Part shown: positions 33,899-43,752 of the stretch, piece by piece | How positions within the stretch are numbered: position 1 is the stretch's first letter | How the letters are laid out: each line of letters starts with the position of its first letter | Origin: Alphaproteobacteria bacterium | GTDB lineage: Bacteria > Pseudomonadota > Alphaproteobacteria > Rhizobiales > Beijerinckiaceae | DNA: 64,000 nt | Assembly: GCA_021325385.1 (NCBI GenBank) | Contig: JAJPHH010000127.1 | Span: 53,675-117,674 of the forward strand | Reading direction: 5' to 3' | Position numbers and translations under genes: made by a program | Notes under the pieces: generated by a model | Told to the model about the DNA's origin: nothing | Databases searched by the model: none | The model's input: the letters and a program-made list of their open reading frames with translations, nothing else

Positions 33899-34255
33899 AT
33901 GAGAACGGGAGCCGTATCCGCTGGGGCGGTCTTATTGGCGTGCGCGGCCCTGGGGGCTTGCGTCCCTACTACCACGAGCACCGATGCCGAACAGAAAGTC
34001 GCGACGGGTAATTTAATCGCTTGTTTCCAAGCGGCCGCGCGCCGCCTTGATGACGGACGGTCTGACGCGCTCACGATCGCAATCGCCATGCAGGGGCCGT
34101 GCAGTGGCCCCAGGCAGCAAGTCAAAGAGGTCTACGGTGCCGGCCTGCCCCTTCAAGCGCGCCTTACCCTCAACGACAATATGGACGCGAAGACGATCGA
34201 AACCGCTACCACCATCGTCATGGAAGAACGGCGGAAAGTAGCGACAGTACGATAG
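33899..34255 (+). CDS. Hypothetical lipoprotein
   Basis: 118 residues from an ATG giving MRTGAVSAGAVLLACAALGA then Cys: a lipobox (LGAC). An upstream in-frame start at 33884 adds five residues. The mature part has two further cysteines and a helical appearance (NLIACFQAAARRLDDGRSDA). No family recognised. Probably anchored in the envelope. Confidence 0.6.
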   Translation: MRTGAVSAGAVLLACAALGACVPTTTSTDAEQKVATGNLIACFQAAARRLDDGRSDALTIAIAMQGPCSGPRQQVKEVYGAGLPLQARLTLNDNMDAKTIETATTIVMEERRKVATVR

Positions 34256-34424
34256 CCCCCAAGTCTTTTTGCGAAGAAATATGTCCCAAGCTTAGGACGG
34301 CTGATCGCCGCGAACCGGTGGAATAGAGTTTGGCCCGGCGGACTAATCGAATTGGGCCTATATTGGGGCCGCCCGTAAAATCTGCGAAATATAATAGCAA
34401 TATCAGCTGCTTGTTAGCTTGACA

Positions 34425-34514
34425 TGGCGGAGGGGGCGGGATTCGAACCCGCGATACGGTTTCCCGTATACACACTTTCCAGGCGTGCGCCTTCGACCGC
34501 TCGGCCACCCCTCC
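34425..34514 (-). tRNA. tRNA-Ser (anticodon GGA)
   Basis: The minus strand reads GGAGGGGTGGCCGAGCGGTC, a type II tRNA with anticodon loop CTGGAAA (GGA), a long variable arm (TACGGGAAACCGTA), T-loop GGTTCGAATCC, and an encoded 3' CCA. Length 90 including CCA. The acceptor arms GGAGGGG/CCCCTCC pair fully. It borders the remnant-rich stretch upstream, consistent with a past tRNA-linked insertion site. Confidence 0.97.
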
Positions 34515-34707
34515 ACATCGCCCGTCAGGCGAGGGATGCGCGCATAACACCACCCGCTGCGCTGGCGCAAGTCGCTGGGCGGCGGATGAGGCGGCTTCCG
34601 GAGCCGGGGCGGAGCCGTTCGTAGCGCCCCGGCTAAAGGTCAGGACGGCGCTCGGCCGGCAAAAGGCCCTCAGGAAAATCGCCTCCGAAATTGGAACGCG
34701 GCTCGCC

Positions 34708-35184
34708 CTAAACCCAGCGCCTGACCTTGCGCGTATAGGCGTCGAACGCTTCGCCGTATTGACGGCGCATTTTCTCCTCCTCGAAAGGGATATGGACCCA
34801 ATTCGCCGTGGCGAAGGTTGCGAGCGGGGCGAGGAGCATCGGCCAGGCGCCGATCCAGATGGCGACGCCGAGGCTGACGATCAGCAGCGAGAGGTACATG
34901 GGATTGCGGGTGAACCGAAACGGCCCGGACGTCACCAGTTTGCTGTTGGTCGCCGAGATCGGGTTGAGCTCGGTCCCCTCGCGCCGGAACAGCAGGGCCG
35001 CCGTCACCGACAGAACGACGCCGAGCACGACCAGCAGCGCGCCAAGCCAGCCGATCGGCAGGCCGGGCAGGCGCGGCCAGCCGGACAGCGCGCTGATCGC
35101 CGCCGCGATCGCCAGATAGACCAGCGTCCAGACCGGCGGCGGCAATTTCACCATCGGCGCGTCTCCACCGAAGCGCGGCCCCAA
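34708..35184 (-). CDS. Isoprenylcysteine carboxylmethyltransferase-family membrane protein
   Basis: 158 residues, four or five transmembrane helices (TLVYLAIAAAISALSGW, LGALLVVLGVVLSVTAALLF). The conserved C-terminal block LVTSGPFRFTRNPMYLSLLI and FEEEKMRRQYGEAFDAYTRK is the ICMT/PEMT-type methyltransferase signature binding S-adenosylmethionine. The substrate in bacteria is usually unknown. A start ten codons later (MVKLPPP, 35154) is possible. Confidence 0.85.
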   Translation of the reverse strand: MGPRFGGDAPMVKLPPPVWTLVYLAIAAAISALSGWPRLPGLPIGWLGALLVVLGVVLSVTAALLFRREGTELNPISATNSKLVTSGPFRFTRNPMYLSLLIVSLGVAIWIGAWPMLLAPLATFATANWVHIPFEEEKMRRQYGEAFDAYTRKVRRWV

Positions 35185-35322
35185 CCTGGCGCGGGGCGGC
35201 CAATTGCCGGCTTCAATTTACCGCGGGAGCGCCGCAATGCAATCCGGAGTTCCTAGCGATGGACAGCGCCCCGGCGGTCTGATTAAGACGGCGGCGTTTC
35301 GAGGCGGAGCGAAGTTCGGCGC

Positions 35323-35661
35323 ATGCGGTTCATCGGGCGGCTGATCGGTTTGGCGCTCCTGGCCGGCGCTTTCGCGGCCGCGGTGATCGACGGCGCGCGC
35401 TCGATCGCGGCGAGCCATGTCATCTTCACCCCGCTCGGCGAGACGCTCTATTGGGCCTTTCCGAACAAGATGCCGCTGCTGCAGCCCTTCATCGAGCGCC
35501 AGGTCCATCCTCTCCTTTGGGACCCGATCCTGCTTCACTTGCTGCTCGCGCCGACCTGGGCGGCGCTCGGCGTCCTCGGCCTGGCCCTGCTCTACGCCTT
35601 GCGCAAGCGTCCGCCGCCGATCGGCTATTCCGAGCGCGACCGCTGGCGCTCGGCTTTGTAA
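35323..35661 (+). CDS. Conserved membrane protein of unknown function
   Basis: 112 residues with two hydrophobic helices ([20 protein letters not shown] and [20 protein letters not shown]) around a loop [16 protein letters not shown]. It resembles small proteins conserved across Hyphomicrobiales with the same TPLGexWf core. No function known. Upstream of msrA on the same strand. Confidence 0.65.
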   Translation: MRFIGRLIGLALLAGAFAAAVIDGARSIAASHVIFTPLGETLYWAFPNKMPLLQPFIERQVHPLLWDPILLHLLLAPTWAALGVLGLALLYALRKRPPPIGYSERDRWRSAL

Positions 35662-35780
35662 CAAAAGCGCGACCGCCGCGAAAAAGCGGGGCCCCTGCCG
35701 CGCCTTTCGTCATTGCATCAGGGCTAGGCCCGACCCGCGCGGCGGCTTATCTTGGCGCCAGATCCCGCAAGGAGGCGGAC

Positions 35781-36443
35781 ATGCTCAATTTCCTGCGCAA
35801 GGCCGACCGGCCCGCCAGCGCCGCCGAGGCGCTGCCTGGACGCGGCGCGCCCATCGCCACCGCCGAGACCCATTTCGTCAATGGCCGTCCCCTGAAAGGG
35901 CCCTATCCGGCCGGCCTCGAGACGGCGATTTTCGCAATGGGCTGCTTTTGGGGCGCCGAACGCAAATTCTGGCAGGCGGGCGAGGGCGTCTACGTCACCG
36001 CCGCCGGCTATAGCGGCGGCTTTACGCCGAACCCGACTTATGAGGAGACCTGCACCGGCCGCACCGGGCACGCCGAGGCGGTGCTCGTCGTCTTCGATCC
36101 CAAGACGATGTCCTACGAGACCTTGTTGCGGCTCTTCTGGGAGAATCACGATCCGACCCAAGGCATGCGCCAAGGAAACGACGTCGGCTCGCAATACCGG
36201 TCCGCCATCTATGCGACCAGCCCGGCGCAGCTCGCCGCGGCCAAGGCTTCGGCAAAGGCGTATGGCGAAGCCTTGAAGGCGCAAGGTTATGGGCCGATCA
36301 CGACCGAAATCGAGGAGGCGGGCCCCTTCTATTTCGCGGAAGCCTATCACCAGCAATATCTCGCCAAGAATCCCGGCGGCTATTGCGGCCTAGGCGGCAC
36401 GGGCGTCTCCTGCCCGGTCGGCGTCGGCAGGACGGCGGCTTGA
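35781..36443 (+). CDS. msrA: Peptide-methionine (S)-S-oxide reductase
   Basis: 220 residues from an ATG eight bases after AAGGAGG; longer in-frame extensions overlap the upstream gene. The catalytic motif is [14 protein letters not shown] (Cys about 55), followed by [20 protein letters not shown] and [17 protein letters not shown]. The C-terminal [16 protein letters not shown] carries the resolving cysteines. It repairs oxidised methionine in proteins. Confidence 0.95.
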   Translation: MLNFLRKADRPASAAEALPGRGAPIATAETHFVNGRPLKGPYPAGLETAIFAMGCFWGAERKFWQAGEGVYVTAAGYSGGFTPNPTYEETCTGRTGHAEAVLVVFDPKTMSYETLLRLFWENHDPTQGMRQGNDVGSQYRSAIYATSPAQLAAAKASAKAYGEALKAQGYGPITTEIEEAGPFYFAEAYHQQYLAKNPGGYCGLGGTGVSCPVGVGRTAA

Positions 36444-36445
36444 CC

Positions 36446-36955
36446 TCAGGCGACGCGGCGGCCGCGTCGGCCGCGCCAGCGCTTGCGGATCGGCCAGGCG
36501 ACGAGATGGGTTAGGCTCCAGCCGACGACCAATCCGGCTGCGCCGATGACGAAGGCCTCAGTCGTTACAGGCAGCGCCGGCTCGAAGTCGCGCCAGGCTT
36601 GGGCCATCGTCGCCGGATCAAAATTCTCGATCAGCGCGACGAGCCGCGTCACCGGCCCAGCCTCGGCGAAGGCCTGCTTCTGCCGCGACAGGCGCTCGGC
36701 CCGGTCGACCTCCTCAGTCATCGCCTCGGCCCGCTCGCGGGCGAGCGGATCGTCGTTGCGCTCGAGCCGCGATAAGCCCTGCTCGCGGGTCAATGATTGC
36801 CTCTGCGCCTCAGCGTCGAACTCGGCGATCATCCGGTTGAGCTCGTCGAGCGCGCCGCCGAGGCGCTGACGATATTGCTGCGCGAATTCCGGCCATTGCG
36901 CGCCGACGACCGCGAAAAGAAGGCCGATCGCGACAGCGAGCCGACGGGTGATCAC
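36446..36955 (-). CDS. DUF2937 protein
   Basis: 169 residues: N-terminal helix (RLAVAIGLLFAVVGAQWPEF), FAQQYRQRLGGALDELNRMI, a coiled-coil middle, and a C-terminal membrane helix (AFVIGAAGLVVGWSLTHLVA) ending in an arginine-rich tail. This layout is DUF2937, a membrane family of unknown role in Proteobacteria. Convergent with msrA with only 2 bases between. Confidence 0.75.
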   Translation of the reverse strand: MITRRLAVAIGLLFAVVGAQWPEFAQQYRQRLGGALDELNRMIAEFDAEAQRQSLTREQGLSRLERNDDPLARERAEAMTEEVDRAERLSRQKQAFAEAGPVTRLVALIENFDPATMAQAWRDFEPALPVTTEAFVIGAAGLVVGWSLTHLVAWPIRKRWRGRRGRRVA

Positions 36956-37137
36956 TCAGCGCCTCCGAAGCGCTCGAAGCCTTAGCGCAGCCGACACGCT
37001 AGCCGAGGCGGCTTTCCCTGTCATGACGCGCGCGACGCCCGGCTCAGCCCGCGCCCAAGCGATTGACGGCGCCTGGCAAATCACGCCCTATGACGCTGCG
37101 GTGATTTAAAAGATCGCCTCGCGCGGGGGCTCGACCC

Positions 37138-38829
37138 ATGATTAAGGACGGCCGCCTGGCTGCGACGCCGAAACTGTGGCCGCTCTTTCGCGGCTTCGCC
37201 GGCTGGCGTCCCGCCGATCTCGGTCCCGATCTCGTCGCCGGGCTGACCCTCGCGGCGATCGCCATCCCGGAGCAGATGGCGACGGCGCGGCTCGGCAATT
37301 TCACGCCCGAGATCGGCTTTGTCGCAATCATCGCCGGCGCGGTCGGCTTCGCCCTTTTCGGCGCGAACCGGGCGCTGTCGGTCGGCGCTGATTCGACGAT
37401 CACGCCGATTTTCGCCGGCTCGCTTGCTGCTTACGCAGCGGCGGGCTCGCCCGATTACGCCGCGCTCGCCATGGCGCTGGCGCTAATGGTCGGCGGCCTC
37501 GTGCTGCTCGGCGGCCTGTTCCGGCTTGGCTGGATCGCCGACCTCCTGTCGATCCCGGTGACGACCGGTTTTCTGGCCGGCATAGCCGGCCACATCATCC
37601 TGTCGCAAGCGCCGGCCGTGCTTGGCGTTCCGGCGCCGGAAGGCTCCTTCGTCGATAAGCTCGCCGCGCTCGCGGCGGCGCTGCCGCGGGCCAATCTTCT
37701 CACATTCGTCATCGGCTTGGGCGTGCTCGCCGCCATGCTCATCGGCGAGAGGATCAATCCGCGCATTCCTTCCGCGCTGATCGGCCTCGCCGTTGCGACG
37801 ATCCTCGTCGCCTTGTTCGGCCTCGAAGGCAAGGGCGTCGCCACGATCGGCGAGCTCGGCGCGGTTCGCCTGCGGGTCGCAGCGCCCGAGATCGGCCTTG
37901 ACAACATCTTGAGGATCGCCCCGCTCGCGGTGATCGTCGCCCTCATCGTGATGGTGCAGACCGCGGCGACCACGCGGGCCTTTGTCGGCGACCCGGACAA
38001 AGGCGTCGACGTGAACCGCGACTTCATCGGCGCTGGCGCCGCGAGCCTCCTCGCCGGCTTCATCGGCGCCTTTCCGCTCAACGCCAGCCCGCCGCGCACC
38101 GCAATCGTGGTCGAGACCGGCGGGCGCTCGCAAGGCGCGTCGCTTATCTGCGCGGCCATCGTGCTCCTCCTCGCCGCGTTCGGCGCAGCGCTCCTCACTC
38201 ATGCGCCCTATGCAGCGCTGGCCGGCGTACTGTTGTTCGTCGCCCAAAGAATCATTCGCGTTAACACCTTCGCCGCAGTCTGGCGCCAGAGCCGGGCCGA
38301 ATTCGCGCTGATCGTCGCGACGATGATCGCCATCCTGATCTTTCCGATTCAACAGGGCGTCAGCCTCGGCATCATCCTGTCGTTGCTGCACGGCATCTGG
38401 ACGACGACGCGGGCGCGGCCGATCGAGTTCGTTCGCCTTCCCGGCACCTCGATCTGGTGGCCGAAAGATCTGGCGCCGGAAGGCGAAACGACGTCCGGCG
38501 CGCTGGTCGTCGGGTTCCAGGCGCCGCTCTCGTTCCTCAACGCTTATGATTTCGATCAGGCGCTGCAGCAATTGGTCAACGCGCATAAGGACGTCAAGCT
38601 GCTGGTGATCGAAGCGGCGAATGTCGTCGAGGTCGATTTCACAGCGGCGCAGGTGCTCGCCGCCGCGATTGCGCGGCTGCGCAAGCAAGGGCTCGACATC
38701 GCCTTCGCCCGGCTCGAATCGACCCGCGCGCAGGACGCGTTCGAGCGTTTCGGCCTCAGGCGCCTGCTCGGGCCGGATCATCTCTTCCACAGCGTCGAGG
38801 AGGCGCTGAACGCGCTCGCGCCGAGATAG
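37138..38829 (+). CDS. SulP/SLC26-family anion transporter
   Basis: 563 residues. Ten or more membrane helices (about 30-430) with family markers: [37 protein letters not shown] and [18 protein letters not shown]-terminal cytoplasmic STAS domain (about 445-560) includes [22 protein letters not shown] sequence. Likely a proton- or sodium-coupled importer of sulfate, bicarbonate or a dicarboxylate; the substrate cannot be read from sequence. Long by 3-4 helices compared with NCS2 carriers, so that alternative is rejected. Confidence 0.88.
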   Translation: MIKDGRLAATPKLWPLFRGFAGWRPADLGPDLVAGLTLAAIAIPEQMATARLGNFTPEIGFVAIIAGAVGFALFGANRALSVGADSTITPIFAGSLAAYAAAGSPDYAALAMALALMVGGLVLLGGLFRLGWIADLLSIPVTTGFLAGIAGHIILSQAPAVLGVPAPEGSFVDKLAALAAALPRANLLTFVIGLGVLAAMLIGERINPRIPSALIGLAVATILVALFGLEGKGVATIGELGAVRLRVAAPEIGLDNILRIAPLAVIVALIVMVQTAATTRAFVGDPDKGVDVNRDFIGAGAASLLAGFIGAFPLNASPPRTAIVVETGGRSQGASLICAAIVLLLAAFGAALLTHAPYAALAGVLLFVAQRIIRVNTFAAVWRQSRAEFALIVATMIAILIFPIQQGVSLGIILSLLHGIWTTTRARPIEFVRLPGTSIWWPKDLAPEGETTSGALVVGFQAPLSFLNAYDFDQALQQLVNAHKDVKLLVIEAANVVEVDFTAAQVLAAAIARLRKQGLDIAFARLESTRAQDAFERFGLRRLLGPDHLFHSVEEALNALAPR

Positions 38830-38936
38830 GCTCGTCATTGCAGCGGCGAAGCAATGGCGGCTTAATCAGTCGTTGCGTCGTCGTCGCGTCACGCCTGCGC
38901 GACAAAATTGCGAAAAGGACGACAGGAGCAGCGCCC

Positions 38937-40325
38937 ATGAAAATTCGACGGCCGGAGATCGGATTCGCCGCCCTTCTCGCCGGCGTGGCCCTCTCGGTCG
39001 GATCGGGCGCCGCGCAAGAAGCGCCCAAGCCCGTTCCGGGCCTCGACAAGATCAATCACATCATCGTCCTCTATCTCGAGAATCGCAGCTTCGACAATCT
39101 CTACGGCCTGTTTCCCGGCGCCGAGGGGATCGGCGAAGCCGGCGCGGCGGCGACTCAAGTCGATCGCGACGGCAAGCCCTATGACAAGCTGCCGCCGGTC
39201 CGGAACACCGAGGCGAGGGACCCGGAAACCAAGCAGCCGGCCATCGATACGCGTTTCCCGATCGGCCTGCCGAACGGCCCCTTCCGCTCAGAACCTTACG
39301 CCGGCCTCGAACAGGTCACGGGCGACGCCGTTCACCGGTATTACCAAGAGCAATTGCAGATCGACGGCGGCAAGATGGACAAGTACGTCGCTTGGACCGA
39401 CGCCGGCAGCCTCGTCATGAGCTACTTCGACGGTTCGGTCGCGCCGCTCTGGCGCTACGCCAAGGAATTCACGCTGATGGACCATTTCCATCACGCGGCT
39501 TTCGGCGGCTCGTTCTTCAATCATATTTTCATGATCTGCGCCTGCGCGCCCCGCTACGACGGCGCTCCAGCTTCGCTGGTTGCGCGGCTCGATGATAAAG
39601 GCGAGTTGGTCAAGGACGGCGCGGTCACGCCTGACGGCTACGCCGTCAACACGCTGCTGCCGCTCAATGGCCCGCATCCGGCGAAGGTCAAGCCTGACCT
39701 CCTTTTGCCCGTCCAGAACAGCGTGACGATCGGCGACCGGCTCGATGAAAAGGGCGTCGACTGGGCCTGGTATTCCGGCGGGTGGGACGCCGCCGTCGCC
39801 GGCCATCCGGGACCGCTGTTCCAGTTCCATCACCAGCCCTTCGCCTATTTCGCCCATTACGCGCTCGGAACGCCAGGCGCCAAAGCGCATCTCAGGGACG
39901 AGACGGATTTCATCGCGGGGATCGAGAAGGGCGAATTGCCGCCGGTCGTCTTCTTCAAGCCGAGCGGCGAGGATAACGAGCATCCCGGCTATTCCAGCGT
40001 GCTCGCCGGCGAATATCACACGGCGCTGCTGGTGCGGCTCATCCAGCAAAGCCCGCTCTGGAAGGACAGTTTGATCATCGTCACCTATGACGAGAATGGC
40101 GGGCTTTGGGATCACGTCGCGCCGCCCAAGGTCGACCGCTGGGGCCCAGGAACGCGCGTGCCGGCCATCGTCATTTCTCCGTTCGCCAAAAAGGGCTTCG
40201 TCGATCACACGGTTTATGACACGACCGCCATTCTGAAACTGATCGAGACGCGCTTCGGCGTGCAGCCGCTGGGCCCGCGGGACGCCGCCGCTGGCGACCT
40301 GACGACGGCGCTCGATTTGCAGTAA
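38937..40325 (+). CDS. Secreted acid phosphatase / phospholipase C-like phosphoesterase
   Basis: 462 residues from an ATG with ACAGGAG upstream (the frame opens earlier at 38838). Signal peptide (about 1-25, ending GSGAAQ), then [20 protein letters not shown], the nucleophile motif of the alkaline phosphatase-like phosphoesterase family (AcpA/PlcC). [40 protein letters not shown] and [20 protein letters not shown] follow, with the metal-binding Asp and His. Probably periplasmic or secreted phosphate scavenging. Confidence 0.88.
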   Translation: MKIRRPEIGFAALLAGVALSVGSGAAQEAPKPVPGLDKINHIIVLYLENRSFDNLYGLFPGAEGIGEAGAAATQVDRDGKPYDKLPPVRNTEARDPETKQPAIDTRFPIGLPNGPFRSEPYAGLEQVTGDAVHRYYQEQLQIDGGKMDKYVAWTDAGSLVMSYFDGSVAPLWRYAKEFTLMDHFHHAAFGGSFFNHIFMICACAPRYDGAPASLVARLDDKGELVKDGAVTPDGYAVNTLLPLNGPHPAKVKPDLLLPVQNSVTIGDRLDEKGVDWAWYSGGWDAAVAGHPGPLFQFHHQPFAYFAHYALGTPGAKAHLRDETDFIAGIEKGELPPVVFFKPSGEDNEHPGYSSVLAGEYHTALLVRLIQQSPLWKDSLIIVTYDENGGLWDHVAPPKVDRWGPGTRVPAIVISPFAKKGFVDHTVYDTTAILKLIETRFGVQPLGPRDAAAGDLTTALDLQ

Positions 40326-40334
40326 GATTGGCGC

Positions 40335-40865
40335 ATGAACCCGATCCCGATCGGCGTGGTCGTCGTCTCGGACCGCGCCAGCCAAGGCGTTTACGAAGAC
40401 AAGGGCGGCCCGGGAATCGAAGCGGCGCTCGCCGCAATTCTCGCGACGGCGTGGCGACCGGTGCGCCGTCTCATCCCGGACGAGCGGCCGGCGATCGAAG
40501 CGGCGCTGCGCGATCTCGCCGATATCGAAAAATGCTCGCTGATTTTGACCACCGGCGGCACCGGGCCGGCGCCCCGCGACGTGACCCCTGAAGCGACCGA
40601 AGCGGTTTGCGAGCGCCTGCTGCCCGGCTTCGGCGAATTGATGCGGACCAGGAGCCTCCTCGAAGTGCCGACGGCGATCCTGTCGCGCCAACTCGCCGGC
40701 ACGCGCGGATCGTCCCTCATCGTCAATCTTCCCGGCAAGCCAAGCGCCATCCGAACCTGCCTCGACGCGGTCTTCCCGGCGATCCCCTATTGCCTCGACC
40801 TCATCGGCGGCGCGCGGCTGGAGACAAACCCGGACGTGTGCAAGGCGTTCAGGCCGAAGGGATAA
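40335..40865 (+). CDS. mogA: Molybdopterin adenylyltransferase
   Basis: 176 residues, MoaB/Mog fold: IGVVVVSDRASQGVYEDKGG, LILTTGGTGPAPRDVTPEAT (the substrate loop) and SLIVNLPGKPSAIRTCLDAV. It adenylates molybdopterin before Mo insertion. Nine bases after the phosphoesterase stop; likely co-transcribed, though unrelated in function. Confidence 0.93.
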   Translation: MNPIPIGVVVVSDRASQGVYEDKGGPGIEAALAAILATAWRPVRRLIPDERPAIEAALRDLADIEKCSLILTTGGTGPAPRDVTPEATEAVCERLLPGFGELMRTRSLLEVPTAILSRQLAGTRGSSLIVNLPGKPSAIRTCLDAVFPAIPYCLDLIGGARLETNPDVCKAFRPKG

Positions 40866-40871
40866 GCGACC

Positions 40872-41123
40872 GTGGCCGACGAACGCGATATTGACGCCCT
40901 AAAGGAGCTCGGCGCGGGCCGGACGGCGCCCGAGAGCGTCGCTGCGCTTTATCATCAAGCCTTCGCGGAATTCGGCGCTAAGTTTCTGTGGAGTCGCAAG
41001 CCCTCGGACCGTCCGACCATCGCTCAGGCTCTGGTCGTGGCCGAGAGCTTACGTCGCGAAGGCGGTATGCAGGCGCGCCCGTTGGCGGCGCGGATCGAAG
41101 AGGCCTGCCGTGCCGCTCTCTAG
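40872..41123 (+). CDS. Small partner of an AbiEii-like nucleotidyltransferase
   Basis: 83 residues, GTG start, seven bases after the mogA stop. Helical, with LKELGAGRTAPESVAALYHQ, SRKPSDRPTIAQALVVAESL and RIEEACRAAL. No family recognised, but it overlaps the nucleotidyltransferase gene by 14 bases and is the size of an antitoxin. Could be the antitoxin-like or regulatory partner; no DNA-binding motif is clear. Confidence 0.6.
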   Translation: MADERDIDALKELGAGRTAPESVAALYHQAFAEFGAKFLWSRKPSDRPTIAQALVVAESLRREGGMQARPLAARIEEACRAAL

Positions 41124-41925
41124 GGTACAGGCAGAGGTTCTCTCACTCCTCGCCGCTCACCGAAATCCTGAAAGTTACGTCGCTGGCGCCGCTGCGCTCA
41201 ACCGCGACGGGCCTCGATACTCTGAAGACGTGGACATTTTTCACGACCGCGAAGAGAGCGTTGCGCTCGCCGCGGAGGCGGATGCAACGCTGCTTAAAAA
41301 AAATGGCTTCGCCGTAGAATGGCTGCGGCGCGAGCCTGGACTCTACGCCGCCGTCGCCACGCGCAGCGGGGAGAGCGCCAGATTTGAATGGGCGCGCGAC
41401 AGCGACTTTCGCTTTTTTCCAGCGGTGCGCGACGCGTTATTCGGTTACAGGCTTCACGTTTTCGATCTCGCGACGAACAAAGCATTGGCTGCGGCTGGAC
41501 GGCGCGAACCGCGCGATGTCCTTGATTTGCTTTTCATACATGAGCGCCACATTCCGCTCGGCGCAGTCATATGGGCCGCTGTCGCCAAAGACCCTGGCTA
41601 TTCGCCGGAAAGTCTCATCGCTGAAATCCGTCGCAACGCTCGCTACCGCGCCGACGACTATGCGGACCTGGCCGTGACTGCCTCGATCGACGCCGCCTTG
41701 GTCGCGCGCCAAATGAAACAAGTCCTCAAGCAAGCCGAATCCTTTGTGAAAATGATGCCGGCCGGCAAGGAAGGGTTGGTCTACCTCCGCGATGGAGAAC
41801 CGGTATTGCCCGATCCCACACGATTGGACAGTTACATCGAGCACGCTGGCCGCCGAGGCGGCCATTGGCCGTCATCTTCGGAAATCGGTAGCGCGATGCT
41901 GCGCGCCAATGAAGGGAATGCCTGA
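41110..41925 (+). CDS. AbiEii-like nucleotidyltransferase
   Basis: 271 residues, GTG start overlapping the upstream gene. ESYVAGAAALNRDGPRYSED then VDIF (about 21-44) is the DNA polymerase beta-type nucleotidyltransferase core (hG..A..R.S.DhDhF) as in AbiEii toxins of type IV toxin-antitoxin systems; the usual GG is GA. HVFDLATNKALAAAGRREPR and DVLDLLFIHE match the conserved C-terminal helices. Such toxins add nucleotides to tRNA or GTP-binding targets. Function here is inferred from motif and gene pairing. Confidence 0.7.
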   Translation: MPLSRVQAEVLSLLAAHRNPESYVAGAAALNRDGPRYSEDVDIFHDREESVALAAEADATLLKKNGFAVEWLRREPGLYAAVATRSGESARFEWARDSDFRFFPAVRDALFGYRLHVFDLATNKALAAAGRREPRDVLDLLFIHERHIPLGAVIWAAVAKDPGYSPESLIAEIRRNARYRADDYADLAVTASIDAALVARQMKQVLKQAESFVKMMPAGKEGLVYLRDGEPVLPDPTRLDSYIEHAGRRGGHWPSSSEIGSAMLRANEGNA

Positions 41926-41954
41926 GCGGCCCTCCGAGCCGACCTTGCCCTTGC

Positions 41955-42578
41955 TTACCGCTGGTGCGGACCGCACCAGCCCGGCAGATACTCCGCCTCG
42001 GGCGATTTGGCGAACTCCAGAGCCTTCTCCAGCGCCGTGGAGAAATCCTTCTCCACCGCCTTGGGCTTGATCCGCCGGCGGAGGAAGTCCGCCCACAGGA
42101 ACTCCGAGAACGGCGTCGTATCCTTCGCGTAGCCGCCGACGCGGCGCAGCTCGCCGGCGAGCGAGCGGAACGGATCGTCCTTCAATCCCTTGATCGATTT
42201 CGGCAGATCGGCGAATTCGCGCCGCCGACCGCGCGCGTCGTACGGATGGGCCCAGGCGCGAAAATCGAGCACTGTCCAGAACGCGCCTTCGTCCAGCTTC
42301 GAGAGGTCGATGATGACGGTGACGAAGACCTCCTTTTGGCCCTCGTCGTACAGCGCCCGCGCCAGATGATGATGATCGATGACGAAATGCTCGCGGCCGG
42401 GCCCGAGGATCGTCGGAATCATATGCGCGCGGAGGAATTCGAGGCGCTTCGTCGCATCGTGCTGGCGCCAGGCTTGACGCTTCTCCGACACCTCCCGCAT
42501 GCCGACCGTCATCTGCGTCGGTCGCAAATCGGCGATCGGCGTCGAATGCAGAACCGGCTCGCGTATTTCGTAGGTCAT
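41955..42578 (-). CDS. ParB-like (ParBc_2) protein
   Basis: 207 residues from MTYEIREPVLHSTPIADLRP; an upstream in-frame start at 42629 adds 17. LRPTQMTVGMREV, the C-terminal-type ParB-like core HFVIDHHHLARALYDEGQKE and DFRAWAHPYDARGRRREFAD match the ParBc_2 family, distantly related to ParB/Srx nucleases. It is not the chromosome partitioning ParB and no parA is nearby. Role unknown. Confidence 0.75.
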   Translation of the reverse strand: MTYEIREPVLHSTPIADLRPTQMTVGMREVSEKRQAWRQHDATKRLEFLRAHMIPTILGPGREHFVIDHHHLARALYDEGQKEVFVTVIIDLSKLDEGAFWTVLDFRAWAHPYDARGRRREFADLPKSIKGLKDDPFRSLAGELRRVGGYAKDTTPFSEFLWADFLRRRIKPKAVEKDFSTALEKALEFAKSPEAEYLPGWCGPHQR

Positions 42579-42666
42579 GAGACGCCCCCGATGAATGACC
42601 GCGTCGCGAGCCTGTCGCAACCACGGCATGCGGTCAACGCGCCCGTACCGTCTTATTGGCTGATCG

Positions 42667-43557
42667 CTAGGCGCCTTCGAGCAGCTTGCGCGCTTTGACG
42701 AGATCGGCGCCGACCATCTCCATGAAAGCGCGAACTCGCGCGGCCTGGCGCAGATCGGGATGGGTCAAAATCCAAAGATCGATGTCGAGATCGGGCAGCG
42801 GCGCGCCGACGCGCGCCAAATCGGCGCGATGGTCGCCGACGAAACAAGGCAAGAGGCCGGCGCCGCCGCCGGCCGCCACCGCTTCGGCCATGCTGAGGAC
42901 CGAATTGACGCGCCAGACTTGGCGCTTCGCGCCGATCTTGCGCTCCATCCATCTCTTGCCGACATGGGCGCTGAAATTGTCGCCGAAGCCGATGAACGGC
43001 GCCTTTTCGATCGCCTCGCCGCCGAGTTCGGCGAGGAGCTGCGGGCTGCAATAGACCGCCCAGCGAATCGGCCCGATCCGCCTCCCGACCAGGATTTCAG
43101 GCGGCTCGTTGGTGGCTCTGATCGCCACGTCGGCGTCGCGCCGCGACAGGTTGAGATTTTGCGCGGCGAGGATCACGTCGAGATGGACGCCGGGATAGCT
43201 GGCGCGAAACCGCGCCAGCATCGGCGCGAGAAGGTAAACCGCGACCGAGTCGACCGTGGTGACGCGCAATTCGCCGGTCGGTTTGACGTCGCGGCCGGCG
43301 ACATGGCGCTCGAATTCGATGATCGATTCGGCCATCGAGGCGGCGAGCGCGACCATTTCTTCGCCGGCCGGGGTTGGCTCGTAGCCGGCGCGCGAGCGCT
43401 CGAAGAGTTGCGCGCCGAGCGTCGCCTCGATCGCGCCGAGACGGCGGAACACGGTCGAATGGTTCAAGCCGAGCGCCTCGGCCGCGCCGACCAGCGAGCG
43501 CGAATCCGCGATCGCCTTAACCAAGCGGAACTCGTCCCAATTCAAAGGCGAATTCAT
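42667..43557 (-). CDS. LysR family transcriptional regulator
   Basis: 296 residues from MNSPLNWDEFRLVKAIADSR; the frame extends upstream to 43680 but without support. Helix-turn-helix SLVGAAEALGLNHSTVFRRL, then the effector domain (GELRVTTVDSVAVYLLAPML, GDNFSAHVGKRWMERK, AVAAGGGAGLLPCFVG). NHSTVFRRLGAIE is typical of the subgroup whose targets are usually distant. No obvious divergent partner except the small mRNA locus at 43735. Confidence 0.92.
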   Translation of the reverse strand: MNSPLNWDEFRLVKAIADSRSLVGAAEALGLNHSTVFRRLGAIEATLGAQLFERSRAGYEPTPAGEEMVALAASMAESIIEFERHVAGRDVKPTGELRVTTVDSVAVYLLAPMLARFRASYPGVHLDVILAAQNLNLSRRDADVAIRATNEPPEILVGRRIGPIRWAVYCSPQLLAELGGEAIEKAPFIGFGDNFSAHVGKRWMERKIGAKRQVWRVNSVLSMAEAVAAGGGAGLLPCFVGDHRADLARVGAPLPDLDIDLWILTHPDLRQAARVRAFMEMVGADLVKARKLLEGA

Positions 43558-43734
43558 GGACTTCTTCAGGCCTTTAGCGCACGAAGGCATCCTTGCCACG
43601 TTCGCTGGCTTATTTGCAAGCGCCGCCAACCTTCCGTCTGCAATTTGAGAAGATCGGGGACAAAGGCCAGTTTCGGCCAATGGCGCGCTTTCCCGTTAAC
43701 CGAATCGGCCTATTCTCGCCTGGTCGTTAACAGC
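43558..43734. promoter_or_regulatory. Leader/promoter region of the rreB-like small mRNA
   Basis: No gene. TATTCT (43711-43716) preceded at 17 bases by CTTTCC could be a weak promoter starting a transcript near 43722, which would make the small mRNA about 180 nt long to the terminator. Shares the divergent space with the LysR gene. Confidence 0.35.
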
Positions 43735-43752
43735 AGAAAGGAGGTGATCCAG
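43735..43752 (+). promoter_or_regulatory. Extended 18-nt Shine-Dalgarno sequence
   Basis: AGAAAGGAGGTGATCCAG is the exact complement of the 3' terminal 18 nt of alphaproteobacterial 16S rRNA (CTGGATCACCTCCTTTCT). Normal sites pair over 4-8 nt. The core AGGAGG is 7 bases before a GTG start, the correct spacing. Such extended sites are the hallmark of rreB/rreR small mRNAs described in Bradyrhizobium and the Rhodobacter group. Confidence 0.85.

Noticed and set aside
43735..43752. The 18-nt match read as a fragment of an rRNA gene
   Set aside because: It is on the complementary sense, only the anti-SD segment is present, and no other 16S sequence flanks it; SD function with the GTG explains it better.
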